A stretch of 16,731 nucleotides of DNA, from the NCBI GenBank assembly GCA_018813975.1, contig JAHJAQ010000105.1, forward strand, positions 1-16,731, written 5' to 3'. Both the position numbers and the translations under genes were made by a program. Positions within the stretch are counted from its first letter, which is position 1. Each line of letters opens with the position of its first letter. The notes under the pieces were generated by a model, which was not told the origin of the DNA, made no database searches, and was given only the letters and a program-made list of their open reading frames with translations. Source of the stretch: Microcaldota archaeon (GTDB lineage Archaea; Iainarchaeota; Iainarchaeia; Iainarchaeales; JAGVWC01). Positions 1-6,931 of this stretch are shown in pieces.

Positions 1-3
1 CAT
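1..3 (-). CDS. Start codon of a gene running off the left edge (possibly tnpA)
   Basis: Only the ATG (complement of 3-1) is inside the window. It is proposed as a real start because the complement of 13-20 reads AAAGGAGG, a full-strength Shine-Dalgarno site, with a 10-nt spacer. Nothing can be said of the product from the sequence. The leader structure suggests a tightly repressed gene such as an IS200-type transposase. Confidence 0.4.
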
Positions 4-13
4 AGCGTAACGC

Positions 14-56
14 CTCCTTTTGGCTGGCGCGCGAGCGCCGCGCGCCACTAAAGGAG
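14..56 (-). promoter_or_regulatory. Shine-Dalgarno-sequestering hairpin
   Basis: Outer arms CTCCTTT (14-20) and AAAGGAG (50-56) pair over 7 bp. Inner arms TGGCGCGC (25-32) and GCGCGCCA (40-47) pair over 8 bp around a 7-nt loop, with a 4x2 internal loop between the two stems. On the minus-strand transcript the outer stem contains the SD of the gene starting at 3, so the folded RNA would block initiation. The inner stem is almost pure G+C in an AT-rich neighbourhood. The pairing is read directly; the regulatory role is inference. Confidence 0.5.
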
Positions 57-73
57 AAACAAGTTTACAAAAC

Positions 74-131
74 AAAAAAAACAGATTGTTGAGCTTCATC
101 CAAGGACTAAAGCCCTTGGTTTTCGCTCAAC
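74..131 (-). terminator. Nested hairpin followed by T8
   Basis: GTTGAGC (131-125 on the complement) pairs with GCTCAAC (94-88). Inside it CCAAGG (119-114 on the complement) pairs with CCTTGG (105-100), with 5-nt internal loops and an 8-nt tip. On the minus strand the stem is followed by AATCTG and eight Ts (81-74). It could terminate transcription entering from the truncated wHTH gene, whose stop codon lies inside the stem. It could equally be the end hairpin of an IS200/IS605-like element. Confidence 0.5.
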
Positions 132-306
132 ACGGGGATAATTTGTGTACAGATTGATAACTCGCAGAAAACGCATATTCTGACTTGAGCGCATAAAAAA
201 TCTGCCTCGCAGATAGCGGCCAGCGACGACTTAATAGGTTAATAATCACCTCTTTTGAAGACATCGAAGAAGATATAAATCCAGGAAATTCCAGAAATGC
301 CGCCAT
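127..306 (-). pseudogene. Truncated wHTH regulator, fourth member of the local family
   Basis: An open frame of 59 codons from ATG at 306 (second Met at 264) to TGA at 127. Residues about 18-55 carry the family signature, including RRWPLSARQIF and SASYQSVHK, which match LSEQWPLTAKQLF and TVTYQALHK in the regulator starting at 8550. The N-terminal tail length also matches that paralogue. Homology stops right after the HK of the recognition helix. Only four unrelated residues follow before a stop inside the hairpin at 88-131, so the wing and the C-terminal domain (about 200 residues) are missing. It is best read as a gene cut by an insertion, with the rest possibly beyond the left edge. A TTTTAATAC box about 25 nt before 306 suggests its leaderless promoter survives. 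Confidence 0.6.
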
Positions 307-412
307 AAGTTTAAACCCGATAAAACAGTATTAAAATGCCACACAAAGCGATTATGGGGACTGAAAGCAGATCTAAACGAATAAACTTTTAAAGTCTGAA
401 TCACAAAATAAA
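307..412. promoter_or_regulatory. Divergent promoter region between the wHTH remnant and the FIST gene
   Basis: For the FIST gene (plus) a TATA-like CTTTTAAAG lies at 387-393 or slightly before, about 25 nt from ATG 413, so the transcript is probably leaderless; no ribosome site is visible. For the minus-strand wHTH remnant the complement of about 327-334 reads TTTTAATA, again about 25 nt before its ATG at 306. No coding frame of note lies between them. Confidence 0.4.
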
Positions 413-1681
413 ATGATGACTCTTAAAGTCTTGATTGGAACAAGCCAGAAAAATAACCCTGAAGAAGCTGCCTTAGAGATAATAACACAAGCAAAATCCG
501 ACCAAAATGTCGCACCAAAGATGGTTTTGCTTTTTAGTACTATCCATTACGCCCAAAAAGACGGACACAAACGAGTCCTTAAACAAATTTATAATAACAT
601 TCCGAAAACTACCCCGCTAATAGGTGGAAGTGTCGCTGGGTTTATGAATAATAGCGGAGTTTTCACTAAAGGTATCTCAGCAGTTTTTTTTTACTCTGAA
701 GATGGAGAATTTCACATTGGAGTTGGAAAAAATACAAAGAGAAACCCCCAAAAAGCCGCCCAATCTTGTTCAAAAATGATAAAAAGTAAAATTCAAAACA
801 AGACATGGAAAAGCAAGTTTCTTTTTGAGTTAGTCGCTAGTGGGATTATCTTTCGCATTCCTTTAGCAGGAAACAAAAAAATAATTAAGACACCCAACTT
901 TTTTGACCCGTTTTTTAACCCTTTAATGAGCCTTCTCACAAAGACTTTCCAGATAGGTAACGGTCGAGAAGATGAAGTTATTGAAATATTGGCCAAGGAA
1001 TTTAATGATTTTATTATCCTTGGGGGCTCAACTTTAGACGACAACAAATGGATTTCAAGCTATCAATTCTTCAACCAAGAAGTATTAACTAACTCAGTCG
1101 TTGCTGCCGCAATTTTAGGAGACTTTGATACCCGACTAAATACGAGTCTTGGTCTAACTCCGAGTGGGATAAAAATTAACCCCACCAAAGTTGGACTTTT
1201 TAATTGCTCTATAAATAAAATTGACCACAAGGCGGCCACGCAAACCTTGTTAGAAAAGCTTAATTGGCCAAAAGAGTTTATCAATGAATCCCTCCATCGA
1301 AAAAGCCTGTATTATCCTCTTTGCTACAAAAAGGGAGACCAATTATGTTCTCGCGTTCTTGCTCTTGTAGTCGGGGGTAATTTAGTTTTTACAAATGTAG
1401 TTAAGTCAAACGAGCTAGAAATTTACACGGCATCTGGAAAATCACTTATTGATGCAGTAGATGAGCACGACCTAATTCCTTCAAGATTTGTGATTTTTGT
1501 ATCCTGCTGTGCAAGATTAGAGGCGCTCGGGAGAAATATTTTTAAAGTCCACCAAAAAATAGTTAATCAGCTTGGTAACACACCATTTATACTAATTTAT
1601 GCCTCAGGAGAGGATGCTCACTCTGCCGGAAAAGAAATCCTTCGTCTAAACGAGAGCTTTAACTCTACCCAGTTTAGATAA
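413..1681 (+). CDS. FIST domain-containing sensory protein
   Basis: Cytoplasmic protein of 422 residues (421 if the second ATG at 416 is used) with FIST_N followed by FIST_C. The FIST_N glycine motif IGGSVAGF lies at about 70-77. The FIST_C signature, with its VSCCARLEALG segment followed by a terminal YASGEDA, lies in the last 70 residues. FIST domains are predicted small-ligand (amino-acid-like) sensors, usually coupled to signalling partners. No output domain is fused here, so it must act through another protein. Residues about 125-180 form a less typical, Lys- and Phe-rich insert. Its 3' end overlaps the convergent geranylgeranyl reductase gene by 36 nt. A TATA-like box about 25 nt upstream suggests leaderless expression. 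Confidence 0.8.
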   Translation: MMTLKVLIGTSQKNNPEEAALEIITQAKSDQNVAPKMVLLFSTIHYAQKDGHKRVLKQIYNNIPKTTPLIGGSVAGFMNNSGVFTKGISAVFFYSEDGEFHIGVGKNTKRNPQKAAQSCSKMIKSKIQNKTWKSKFLFELVASGIIFRIPLAGNKKIIKTPNFFDPFFNPLMSLLTKTFQIGNGREDEVIEILAKEFNDFIILGGSTLDDNKWISSYQFFNQEVLTNSVVAAAILGDFDTRLNTSLGLTPSGIKINPTKVGLFNCSINKIDHKAATQTLLEKLNWPKEFINESLHRKSLYYPLCYKKGDQLCSRVLALVVGGNLVFTNVVKSNELEIYTASGKSLIDAVDEHDLIPSRFVIFVSCCARLEALGRNIFKVHQKIVNQLGNTPFILIYASGEDAHSAGKEILRLNESFNSTQFR

Positions 1682-2833
1682 TTCTAGCAAACGTTCTCGC
1701 AAGCGCCGCTCTAATCTAGCAGAAGACAGCCCTAAGCAAGCGGTTACATACTGTCTGTCAAAAAGCTCTGATGACAGTCCAAATAATAAGAGTTCTTGAA
1801 TTTTTTGTTTCTTTTTGAAAATTTTGAACATTAGTCGCCCAAGATCATCAGATTCTGATAACAATGGAAGAGAAGCATAAATTGCCGCGCGATAATCCTC
1901 TTCCAAAAAGGAGATGTTGTCAGCTGCAAAATTTCCCGCAACATGTCCAGCGATCATAGCGGGGATGAATCCTTCCACAAAAGGCTTATAATTGTGTGTT
2001 GCAATGTCACCAGCAAAAAGAACGTTGTCAAGAGTCCATTTGTCAATGAGCTTACCAAAAGCAGCATCTTTACTTTTCTCTGTAATAAATTTAGCATTTT
2101 TTACTTGTTTTTTTACTAAAGGAACCTGCAAAAACTCATCGAAATATTTTTCCATCGGTTTCCTTGGATGAATTGCTCCAACCCCAATATTTGCAACAGT
2201 TTTAGATTTTGGAAAGAGATATCCATATCCAGTAGGTGCAAAACTACCTAAAAATAGATGTTCTAAATTACATTGATTGATACGTGCTCCATGAACTTCC
2301 CAAGTATAAATAGGACCCAAACTCCCCCTTTTAGAAGAATAAAGACCTAGCAAATCAGCTGACAACGAATGCGCACCATCCGCACAAATCAACTTCTTAG
2401 ATTTGATCAACTTTTTTTCCCCCATTCGCGTAAAGGAAGCGCTAATTTTATTTTTTTTAACGTTTAAGTGTGATAAAGTTGAACCGGACAATACTTTTCC
2501 ACCCCCTTTTATAACCTCTCTAGAAAGCCACTGCTCAACCCGCCAACGATCAATAGAAAACCCCGAAAACTGCTTCCCCTTTAATACAACTGACAAGTCA
2601 CCCAAATGAAAAGCATATCCAGAAACAGGCCATCTAAGCAACAGTGGCGGTATTTTAAATGGTAACAAGTGAAGAAAATTAGTTCCAATCCCTTCTGCAC
2701 ACTGGACGGGTTTGCCGATTTGTTCTTTTTTTTCGATGCAAATTACTTTAGCACCTTTTAGTGCTGCGGCACGGGCAGCAGCAAGGCCGGCAGGGCCACC
2801 ACCAATAACTAGAATATCGCATTCAAGTGTCAT
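1646..2833 (-). CDS. Geranylgeranyl reductase family FAD-dependent oxidoreductase
   Basis: 395 residues, typical for archaeal (di)geranylgeranylglycerophospholipid reductases, which saturate isoprenoid chains of membrane lipids. Visible features are the Rossmann dinucleotide-binding motif GGGPAG (11-16) with acidic E34, the family PVQCAEG segment (42-48) with its conserved Cys45, ADGAHS (151-156), a YGYLFP variant of the substrate-site motif (203-208), and the FAD-phosphate motif AGDIA around G275-D276. The ATG at 2833 lies 8 nt after the stop of the upstream paralogue, with a weak AGG ribosome site, so it is the last gene of the operon. The C-terminus overlaps the FIST gene tail to tail. The exact substrate (archaeal lipid, quinone tail or dolichol) cannot be told. 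Confidence 0.85.
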   Translation of the reverse strand: MTLECDILVIGGGPAGLAAARAAALKGAKVICIEKKEQIGKPVQCAEGIGTNFLHLLPFKIPPLLLRWPVSGYAFHLGDLSVVLKGKQFSGFSIDRWRVEQWLSREVIKGGGKVLSGSTLSHLNVKKNKISASFTRMGEKKLIKSKKLICADGAHSLSADLLGLYSSKRGSLGPIYTWEVHGARINQCNLEHLFLGSFAPTGYGYLFPKSKTVANIGVGAIHPRKPMEKYFDEFLQVPLVKKQVKNAKFITEKSKDAAFGKLIDKWTLDNVLFAGDIATHNYKPFVEGFIPAMIAGHVAGNFAADNISFLEEDYRAAIYASLPLLSESDDLGRLMFKIFKKKQKIQELLLFGLSSELFDRQYVTACLGLSSARLERRLRERLLELSKLGRVKALV

Positions 2834-2841
2834 AAAAAAAC

Positions 2842-4074
2842 CTAAAAATAAAACATTCTGTGGATTAAAAATTTTATGCTTAAGGGAACGCTTTGGTGGG
2901 GGCGTCGTAAAAAGCTGTGAATGAGCAAAGCCACGTGTTTAGGCGGCTTTTCAAGAACCTCGTCTAAGTTCTTGTGTTCATGCAAAAAAGAAGCGGCTTC
3001 AACCAAAAAATCAAAATCTCTATTGGTTAGCCTATCAAACAAGCTTCGCAAAAAGTGGGCTTCTCGCTCTGCAGAAAGCAACGTCTTGCCCAACAAATCA
3101 TGATAATTTGGTAACACAAAATGATGATGCGAAAAATTACGCGCAATAGTATCCGCAGCATGAAAACCAGAAAAAATAGCCTGTCGTGCTCCATACCCAA
3201 AAATAGGATCCATTACACGAGCAGAATCCCCAACCAAACACAAGTTTCCCTTAACACGGCGTTTAAGCATGGCCACCCTACAAGCGCCAGCCGAAAAATT
3301 AAACGGCGTATGATCTAACAACAGGTTCTTTACAATAGGATTAGAAGAAACGAACTTTTTATAGTACGCTGAAAGGTTTCCCTGAGTTCGCGCTTTGTTA
3401 AAAACAGCCATGGCAAAGCCCAATACCTTTTTGGACTGGGCAATATAAAAATAACCCCCAGGCAATAAGCGATGGTCAAAAAAAATGTGGGTTAAAGAAG
3501 GAGCTAAATCAAAATTGGTTCCAGCAATTCCAAAACCAGCAATTTGAGTTTCCTTTCCAACAAAAGAATCCAAACCAGCTAGTTGAGCGGTCTTGCCATA
3601 AGAACCATCCGCACCCACCACAAACTTTGGAAAAAATTCTTTCTTTTTGTTTTTGTGTTTTATGGTCGCAGATACAACTGACCCGTGAACAAAATTCAAG
3701 TTTTGTAATTGAGAATCAAATAAAACATTCACTCCTTTTTTTTGAACGTTTTTTCCAACAACCGAATCAAACGAATCTTTTTCAGCACCGCGCTTTAAAA
3801 ACAAGTCATGAACCTTGGATTCAAACAAAAAATGGTTTTTAGGAGAAAACCATTTTGAGGTATTTGAACGATCTAACACTGGAAGTTTTAATTCAGAAAT
3901 AATTGGATCCAAATCAGAGCTCTCGGTAATATCCAACTTAGTATTATTATGAACACCGAATTGCTTGTTTTTTTCAACTAAAACGACATCCAAGCCATCT
4001 TTGGCAAGCTTTAAGCCAGCCACTAAGCCAGCCATTCCAGCACCAACAACTAAAACATCACACTTTTGTTTCAT
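2842..4074 (-). CDS. Second, divergent geranylgeranyl reductase-like flavoprotein
   Basis: 410 residues. An N-terminal FAD-binding motif GAGMAG (11-16) is followed by E34, a second FAD motif VGADGS (153-158), GGYFYIA (206-212) at the place of the substrate-site motif, and VGDSARVMDPIFGYGARQA (281-299) for FAD binding. It is paralogous in architecture to the gene at 1646-2833 but lacks the conserved CAEG segment after the first strand; VHNNTKLD stands there instead. It may act on a different isoprenoid or a non-lipid substrate. No clear ribosome site precedes ATG 4074. A TTAAATAAT box about 25 nt upstream, inside the end of the roadblock gene, could be an internal promoter giving a leaderless message. 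Confidence 0.75.
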   Translation of the reverse strand: MKQKCDVLVVGAGMAGLVAGLKLAKDGLDVVLVEKNKQFGVHNNTKLDITESSDLDPIISELKLPVLDRSNTSKWFSPKNHFLFESKVHDLFLKRGAEKDSFDSVVGKNVQKKGVNVLFDSQLQNLNFVHGSVVSATIKHKNKKKEFFPKFVVGADGSYGKTAQLAGLDSFVGKETQIAGFGIAGTNFDLAPSLTHIFFDHRLLPGGYFYIAQSKKVLGFAMAVFNKARTQGNLSAYYKKFVSSNPIVKNLLLDHTPFNFSAGACRVAMLKRRVKGNLCLVGDSARVMDPIFGYGARQAIFSGFHAADTIARNFSHHHFVLPNYHDLLGKTLLSAEREAHFLRSLFDRLTNRDFDFLVEAASFLHEHKNLDEVLEKPPKHVALLIHSFLRRPHQSVPLSIKFLIHRMFYF

Positions 4075-4101
4075 GGCAAAAAAATAGGTTAAAAGGATTA
4101 T

Positions 4102-4479
4102 TTAAGCCTCTTCCTTTTGGCTTAAAAGAGCCTTTACTTTTCGAGAAGTATTTTCGATCTCCACATCCAACAAACCAAGGTTTGCAAGAGAAGGAATAAT
4201 CACGATGAGAGCAAATTCTTGAGAAATGGGTACTAGGATAATGGTGTGGTCGCCTAGCTCGAAGTACAAGCGGTCCATGCCAAAATCAAAAAACTTGTTA
4301 ATAATATCAAAAAATTGAGAGGTGGTTTGTTGGATTAAACGCCACAAATCAACCTGCTTTATCTTCAAATTAGCCGGCACAATTCCATCTAAGCCCTTTC
4401 TGGCCAGCATACAAGCTAAAACGTCTTCTAGTCGTAACAAATCATTCAGAGCAGCCAAAACTTCATCACGTTTTGCCAT
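4102..4479 (-). CDS. Roadblock/LC7-like domain protein
   Basis: 125 residues. It opens with a helical segment, then strands containing ACMLARKGLDGIVPA (about 22-36), a central helix, and the strand pair YFELGDHTIILVPIS / FALIVIIP (about 72-96), ending in a helix. This is the alpha-beta-alpha sandwich pattern of roadblock/LC7 (longin-like) proteins, which bind or regulate small GTPases and ATPases. No GTPase gene is adjacent; the nearest NTPase is the KaiC-like protein two genes upstream in the same operon. A GGGAGAG ribosome site precedes ATG 4479. The family call rests on pattern and context, not on a database match. Confidence 0.6.
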   Translation of the reverse strand: MAKRDEVLAALNDLLRLEDVLACMLARKGLDGIVPANLKIKQVDLWRLIQQTTSQFFDIINKFFDFGMDRLYFELGDHTIILVPISQEFALIVIIPSLANLGLLDVEIENTSRKVKALLSQKEEA

Positions 4480-4493
4480 AAAGTTTACTCTCC

Positions 4494-5138
4494 CTATCGA
4501 TGATCATTCAGTAGGTTATTGGGAGTTGGATGATAATAAAACTTTCGATTATGAATAGCGAGCTTTACATACTCATAAACCAGGGCATATCCAATATCCC
4601 AAACCAAAAAGGCAAAGAAAAAAAGCCAAGGAAAAACACCAATCCAAGCAAAAAACAACACTGAAAGTTTCATGATAAAACGGTATTCAAAAATCCATCG
4701 AACTGGCTTTGATAATACAGTTCTCTTGTCAGCCCAGTCATTTGCCATTTCGTCCAAAATACCAGCAAGTGCAATTACAATCAACGGAATCCACAAAAAA
4801 TGCGCCAAACCAGACAAAAACAAAGCCACGATGATTACCAGGGCTCCAGCTGTAAACGCAATATTATCGATTTTTCCCTTAAAAAAAACCGCTAAAACAA
4901 TAGCCCCCAAAATAGTGGCAGCAGCAGGATGCTGAGCCATTATAAACGCCCAAAACAAGCCCAACAAAGGCGCCAGCACAAACCCATTTCGCTTGCTAAA
5001 AACCTTTTCGTCAAAACAATCATCAATATATTTAATGCCCGCGCCCAACACAAAAAAAGAAATAATATAAAACAAGTATTCATGAAGTGGAAACGAAAAG
5101 GCAACTATTGCTAGGCTCAATAAGGCAGTTTCTGACAT
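4494..5138 (-). CDS. Small polytopic membrane protein with two Asp-rich motifs (UbiA-like?)
   Basis: The frame opens at a TTG (5150), but ATG at 5138 is preferred: GGGG lies a few bases upstream and the protein then begins MSETALLSLA. 214 residues with about seven hydrophobic segments. Helix ends carry KYIDDCFDEK (36-45) and LDEMANDWADK (128-138). Two Asp-rich motifs about 90 residues apart in a polytopic protein recall the Mg-diphosphate sites of UbiA-family prenyltransferases. UbiA proteins are longer (about 280 residues, nine helices) and their first motif is usually NDxxDxxxD. Co-transcription with two geranylgeranyl reductases favours an isoprenoid role. Could instead be an unrelated archaeal membrane family. 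The last 20 residues are cytosol-like and His/Asn-rich. Confidence 0.6.
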   Translation of the reverse strand: MSETALLSLAIVAFSFPLHEYLFYIISFFVLGAGIKYIDDCFDEKVFSKRNGFVLAPLLGLFWAFIMAQHPAAATILGAIVLAVFFKGKIDNIAFTAGALVIIVALFLSGLAHFLWIPLIVIALAGILDEMANDWADKRTVLSKPVRWIFEYRFIMKLSVLFFAWIGVFPWLFFFAFLVWDIGYALVYEYVKLAIHNRKFYYHPTPNNLLNDHR

Positions 5139-5162
5139 TTTAGTCCCCAATAGGGATTCATT

Positions 5163-5918
5163 CTACAGGGATAACTCCTGTGGTTTGATTTCAATTCCCT
5201 TGGCAGTCATCTGGTAAACAAGAGAACCTTTTTCGTGGTCTGTGTATCGCATTTTTCGGACGCGGATACTCCTGAAAACGGACTGGCCAACACCCAAATA
5301 ACTCAATAAAAGAACGCCATCCGAAATAAACTCGGAAATACCATCAGCACTCAAACGCAAAACCTCTTCATACAACTCTGAAGTCAACAACGTAGTCACC
5401 TTATACTTTCGAAGCGCCTTTAACAACTGATATAAGATTTGCTTTGAAATAATCTGTTCGGTTCTTGGAATCGGCGAAACACTCTCCGCGATTTGAACCA
5501 TGGAAAAAGCATCATGCTCGGTAATTCCTCCCAAAATCATCGAATCTGTTAGCGTGGTCATGGAATCAATTACAATCCGTTTGGGTTTAAACTCTTGAAC
5601 CACCATTTCCAAATGTTTCAAAAAATTATCCGAACCGGTAATATCATAAAACACAATCTTCAACTGGTTTTTCTTTATCAACGATTGCAAATCCCAGCCA
5701 AAAGAAGCCGCTTGCTTTGAAAGTTCTGCTTCATTCTGTTCCGTAGAAACATAAACCCCGCGATCCCCTTCCTTACAACCATTCACTAAAAACTGCAAGC
5801 AAAGCGTGGATTTTCCCGTTCCAGCCCCACCAGAAACCAATACCATGTTTCCCTCTGGAAAACCGCCTTGAAGGGCCTTATCCAAACCCGCAATACCAGT
5901 CTTTGTCCGTAAAGTCAC
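5163..5918 (-). CDS. Single-domain KaiC-like RecA-fold ATPase
   Basis: 251 residues, one KaiC domain. Walker A is GGAGTGKST (30-38), the catalytic glutamate is probably E60 in STEQNE, and Walker B is RIVIDS (114-119). The C-terminal segment contains FISDGVLLL and then IRVRKMRYTDH, the arginine/KMR motif common to archaeal KaiC paralogues. Such proteins couple ATP turnover to signalling or assembly control; the substrate is unknown. The start is GTG at 5918, chosen because the complement of about 5926-5931 reads GAGGTG with a suitable spacer; an overlapping ATG is out of frame. First gene of a five-gene minus-strand operon. Confidence 0.85.
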   Translation of the reverse strand: MTLRTKTGIAGLDKALQGGFPEGNMVLVSGGAGTGKSTLCLQFLVNGCKEGDRGVYVSTEQNEAELSKQAASFGWDLQSLIKKNQLKIVFYDITGSDNFLKHLEMVVQEFKPKRIVIDSMTTLTDSMILGGITEHDAFSMVQIAESVSPIPRTEQIISKQILYQLLKALRKYKVTTLLTSELYEEVLRLSADGISEFISDGVLLLSYLGVGQSVFRSIRVRKMRYTDHEKGSLVYQMTAKGIEIKPQELSL

Positions 5919-6097
5919 TCATACACCTCAAAACGCTATAAAAGCAAAAACAATACGCTAGCCCTCTATAAAAACCTATTCTCAAGCAAAACCCTAAAAA
6001 GAGCCAAAATCATCCAAAGATACCCCTTTTAGAAAATCACTAAAAAAATTTCTCGCTGGTTTAAAACACTTTTTCCAGTACACTATGTGGGATAAGA
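5919..6097. promoter_or_regulatory. Divergent intergenic region, KaiC operon and wHTH pair
   Basis: On the minus strand TATA-like TTTTATAG (about 5937-5944) and TTTTTATAGAGG (about 5962-5974) precede the KaiC gene; the distal one leaves room for its GAGGTG ribosome site. On the plus strand GGTTTAAAAC (6059-6068) lies about 30 nt before ATG 6098. No additional gene is seen. Confidence 0.4.
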
Positions 6098-6931
6098 ATG
6101 AGGCTACTGGGAAAGATTTTAGAGAGCGGATTTTCCGCTCAAACCCGAGACCAAATTTTAGCAGTATTGAGCGAAGAAGATCCATTAACTACTAAACAGC
6201 TATATCAAAAAATAAGCAGAGAAAAAGGAAAACCAATTTCCTATCAAGCAGTTCACAAAGCACTAAAACAACTTGAAACCGACTGTATAGTAAAGCGATT
6301 CAACAGCAAGTATCAATTGCACCCAAAATGGATTCTTGAGCTAGAAGGATTTGTTGAAAAAATTAAAGCAAAAGAAAAAGAAAAACCAGAAGAACTGCGA
6401 AAACCCGAAGTAAGAACGCTCAATAGTGTAATAGAATTGGGACGATTTTTAATTTTTGAATTAATGGAATATCCGGCCCTAAAAAAACCAAGCATTTGGA
6501 TTTGGACGCGCATGTATTCACTTATGGGACTTTCCAAGGATGAAGTAGAAGGCGTGCGCCAATTTTTTAAAAAAAATTCTGTCTTAATATTATCCGAAAG
6601 CAATACTCTTATTGACCAATTTTTAGCCGAAACATTTGAAAAAATGAGAACCAAAGTAAAACTAGGCGTTCCCCACGAAGAACCATTCGACACATTCCTA
6701 ATTGGAAACCACTTATGTGAAATATATTTTGAACCAGAACACCATAAAGCATGGAAAAAACTATGGGAAAAACCAAAAACAATCAAAGAATTTGACCTCG
6801 AAAAAACACTCGAAGTAATGCATCACCCTTACAAGTCCAAAGCCATAATTTACTATGATAAAGAAAAAGCCCAAAAAATCCGAAAAAACGCCCTAAAATA
6901 TTTTCCAAAAAAACCAAAAGGGATAAAATGA
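6098..6931 (+). CDS. wHTH regulator with a C-terminal domain of unknown function (paralogue 1)
   Basis: 277 residues. A winged helix spans about 14-80, with recognition helix ISYQAVHKALKQL (47-59) and wing YQLHPKW. A charged linker (about 85-105) follows, then a C-terminal domain with W-rich IWIWTRM, SNTLIDQFL and CEIYFEP. The same blocks recur in the two following paralogues as NKTPLDEW/QVYYP and NKTVLDQYF/QVYYP, so the whole protein, not just the DNA-binding part, is duplicated. I do not recognise the C-terminal domain; it may be a ligand or partner sensor. This copy has DP where the others have WP at the end of helix 1. The stop overlaps the next start as ATGA, showing translational coupling. 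Confidence 0.7.
   Translation: MRLLGKILESGFSAQTRDQILAVLSEEDPLTTKQLYQKISREKGKPISYQAVHKALKQLETDCIVKRFNSKYQLHPKWILELEGFVEKIKAKEKEKPEELRKPEVRTLNSVIELGRFLIFELMEYPALKKPSIWIWTRMYSLMGLSKDEVEGVRQFFKKNSVLILSESNTLIDQFLAETFEKMRTKVKLGVPHEEPFDTFLIGNHLCEIYFEPEHHKAWKKLWEKPKTIKEFDLEKTLEVMHHPYKSKAIIYYDKEKAQKIRKNALKYFPKKPKGIK

Larger units (their letters stand above)
1..131 (-). mobile_element. Candidate left end of an IS200/IS605-type insertion sequence
   Basis: Read on the minus strand, this stretch has a hairpin (131-88) followed by T8 (81-74), then a GC-rich hairpin (56-14) covering the sequence AAAGGAGG, then an ATG at 3-1. The order 'terminator-like palindrome, SD-masking hairpin, transposase start' is the known layout of IS200 left ends, where both structures keep transposase expression low. 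The first hairpin tip carries the CTTTAG-type sequence often seen in IS605-family end hairpins. The element, if real, interrupts a wHTH gene whose remnant ends at 127. No transposase residue beyond the initiator is visible, so the assignment is inference. A host gene with a structured leader is the alternative. Confidence 0.4.

Noticed and set aside
60..240. Possible stable structural RNA gene (RNase P, SRP or tRNA)
   Set aside because: Hairpins are present, but none of the conserved RNase P, SRP or tRNA signature sequences is seen. Much of the stretch also encodes the wHTH remnant.
329..400. Short plus-strand frame of 18 codons starting near 334
   Set aside because: Too short, no ribosome site, low information, and it lies in the divergent promoter region.
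6313..6786. Open minus-strand frame inside wHTH paralogue 1
   Set aside because: Ser/Phe-rich antisense translation; the plus strand encodes a protein with two sister copies.
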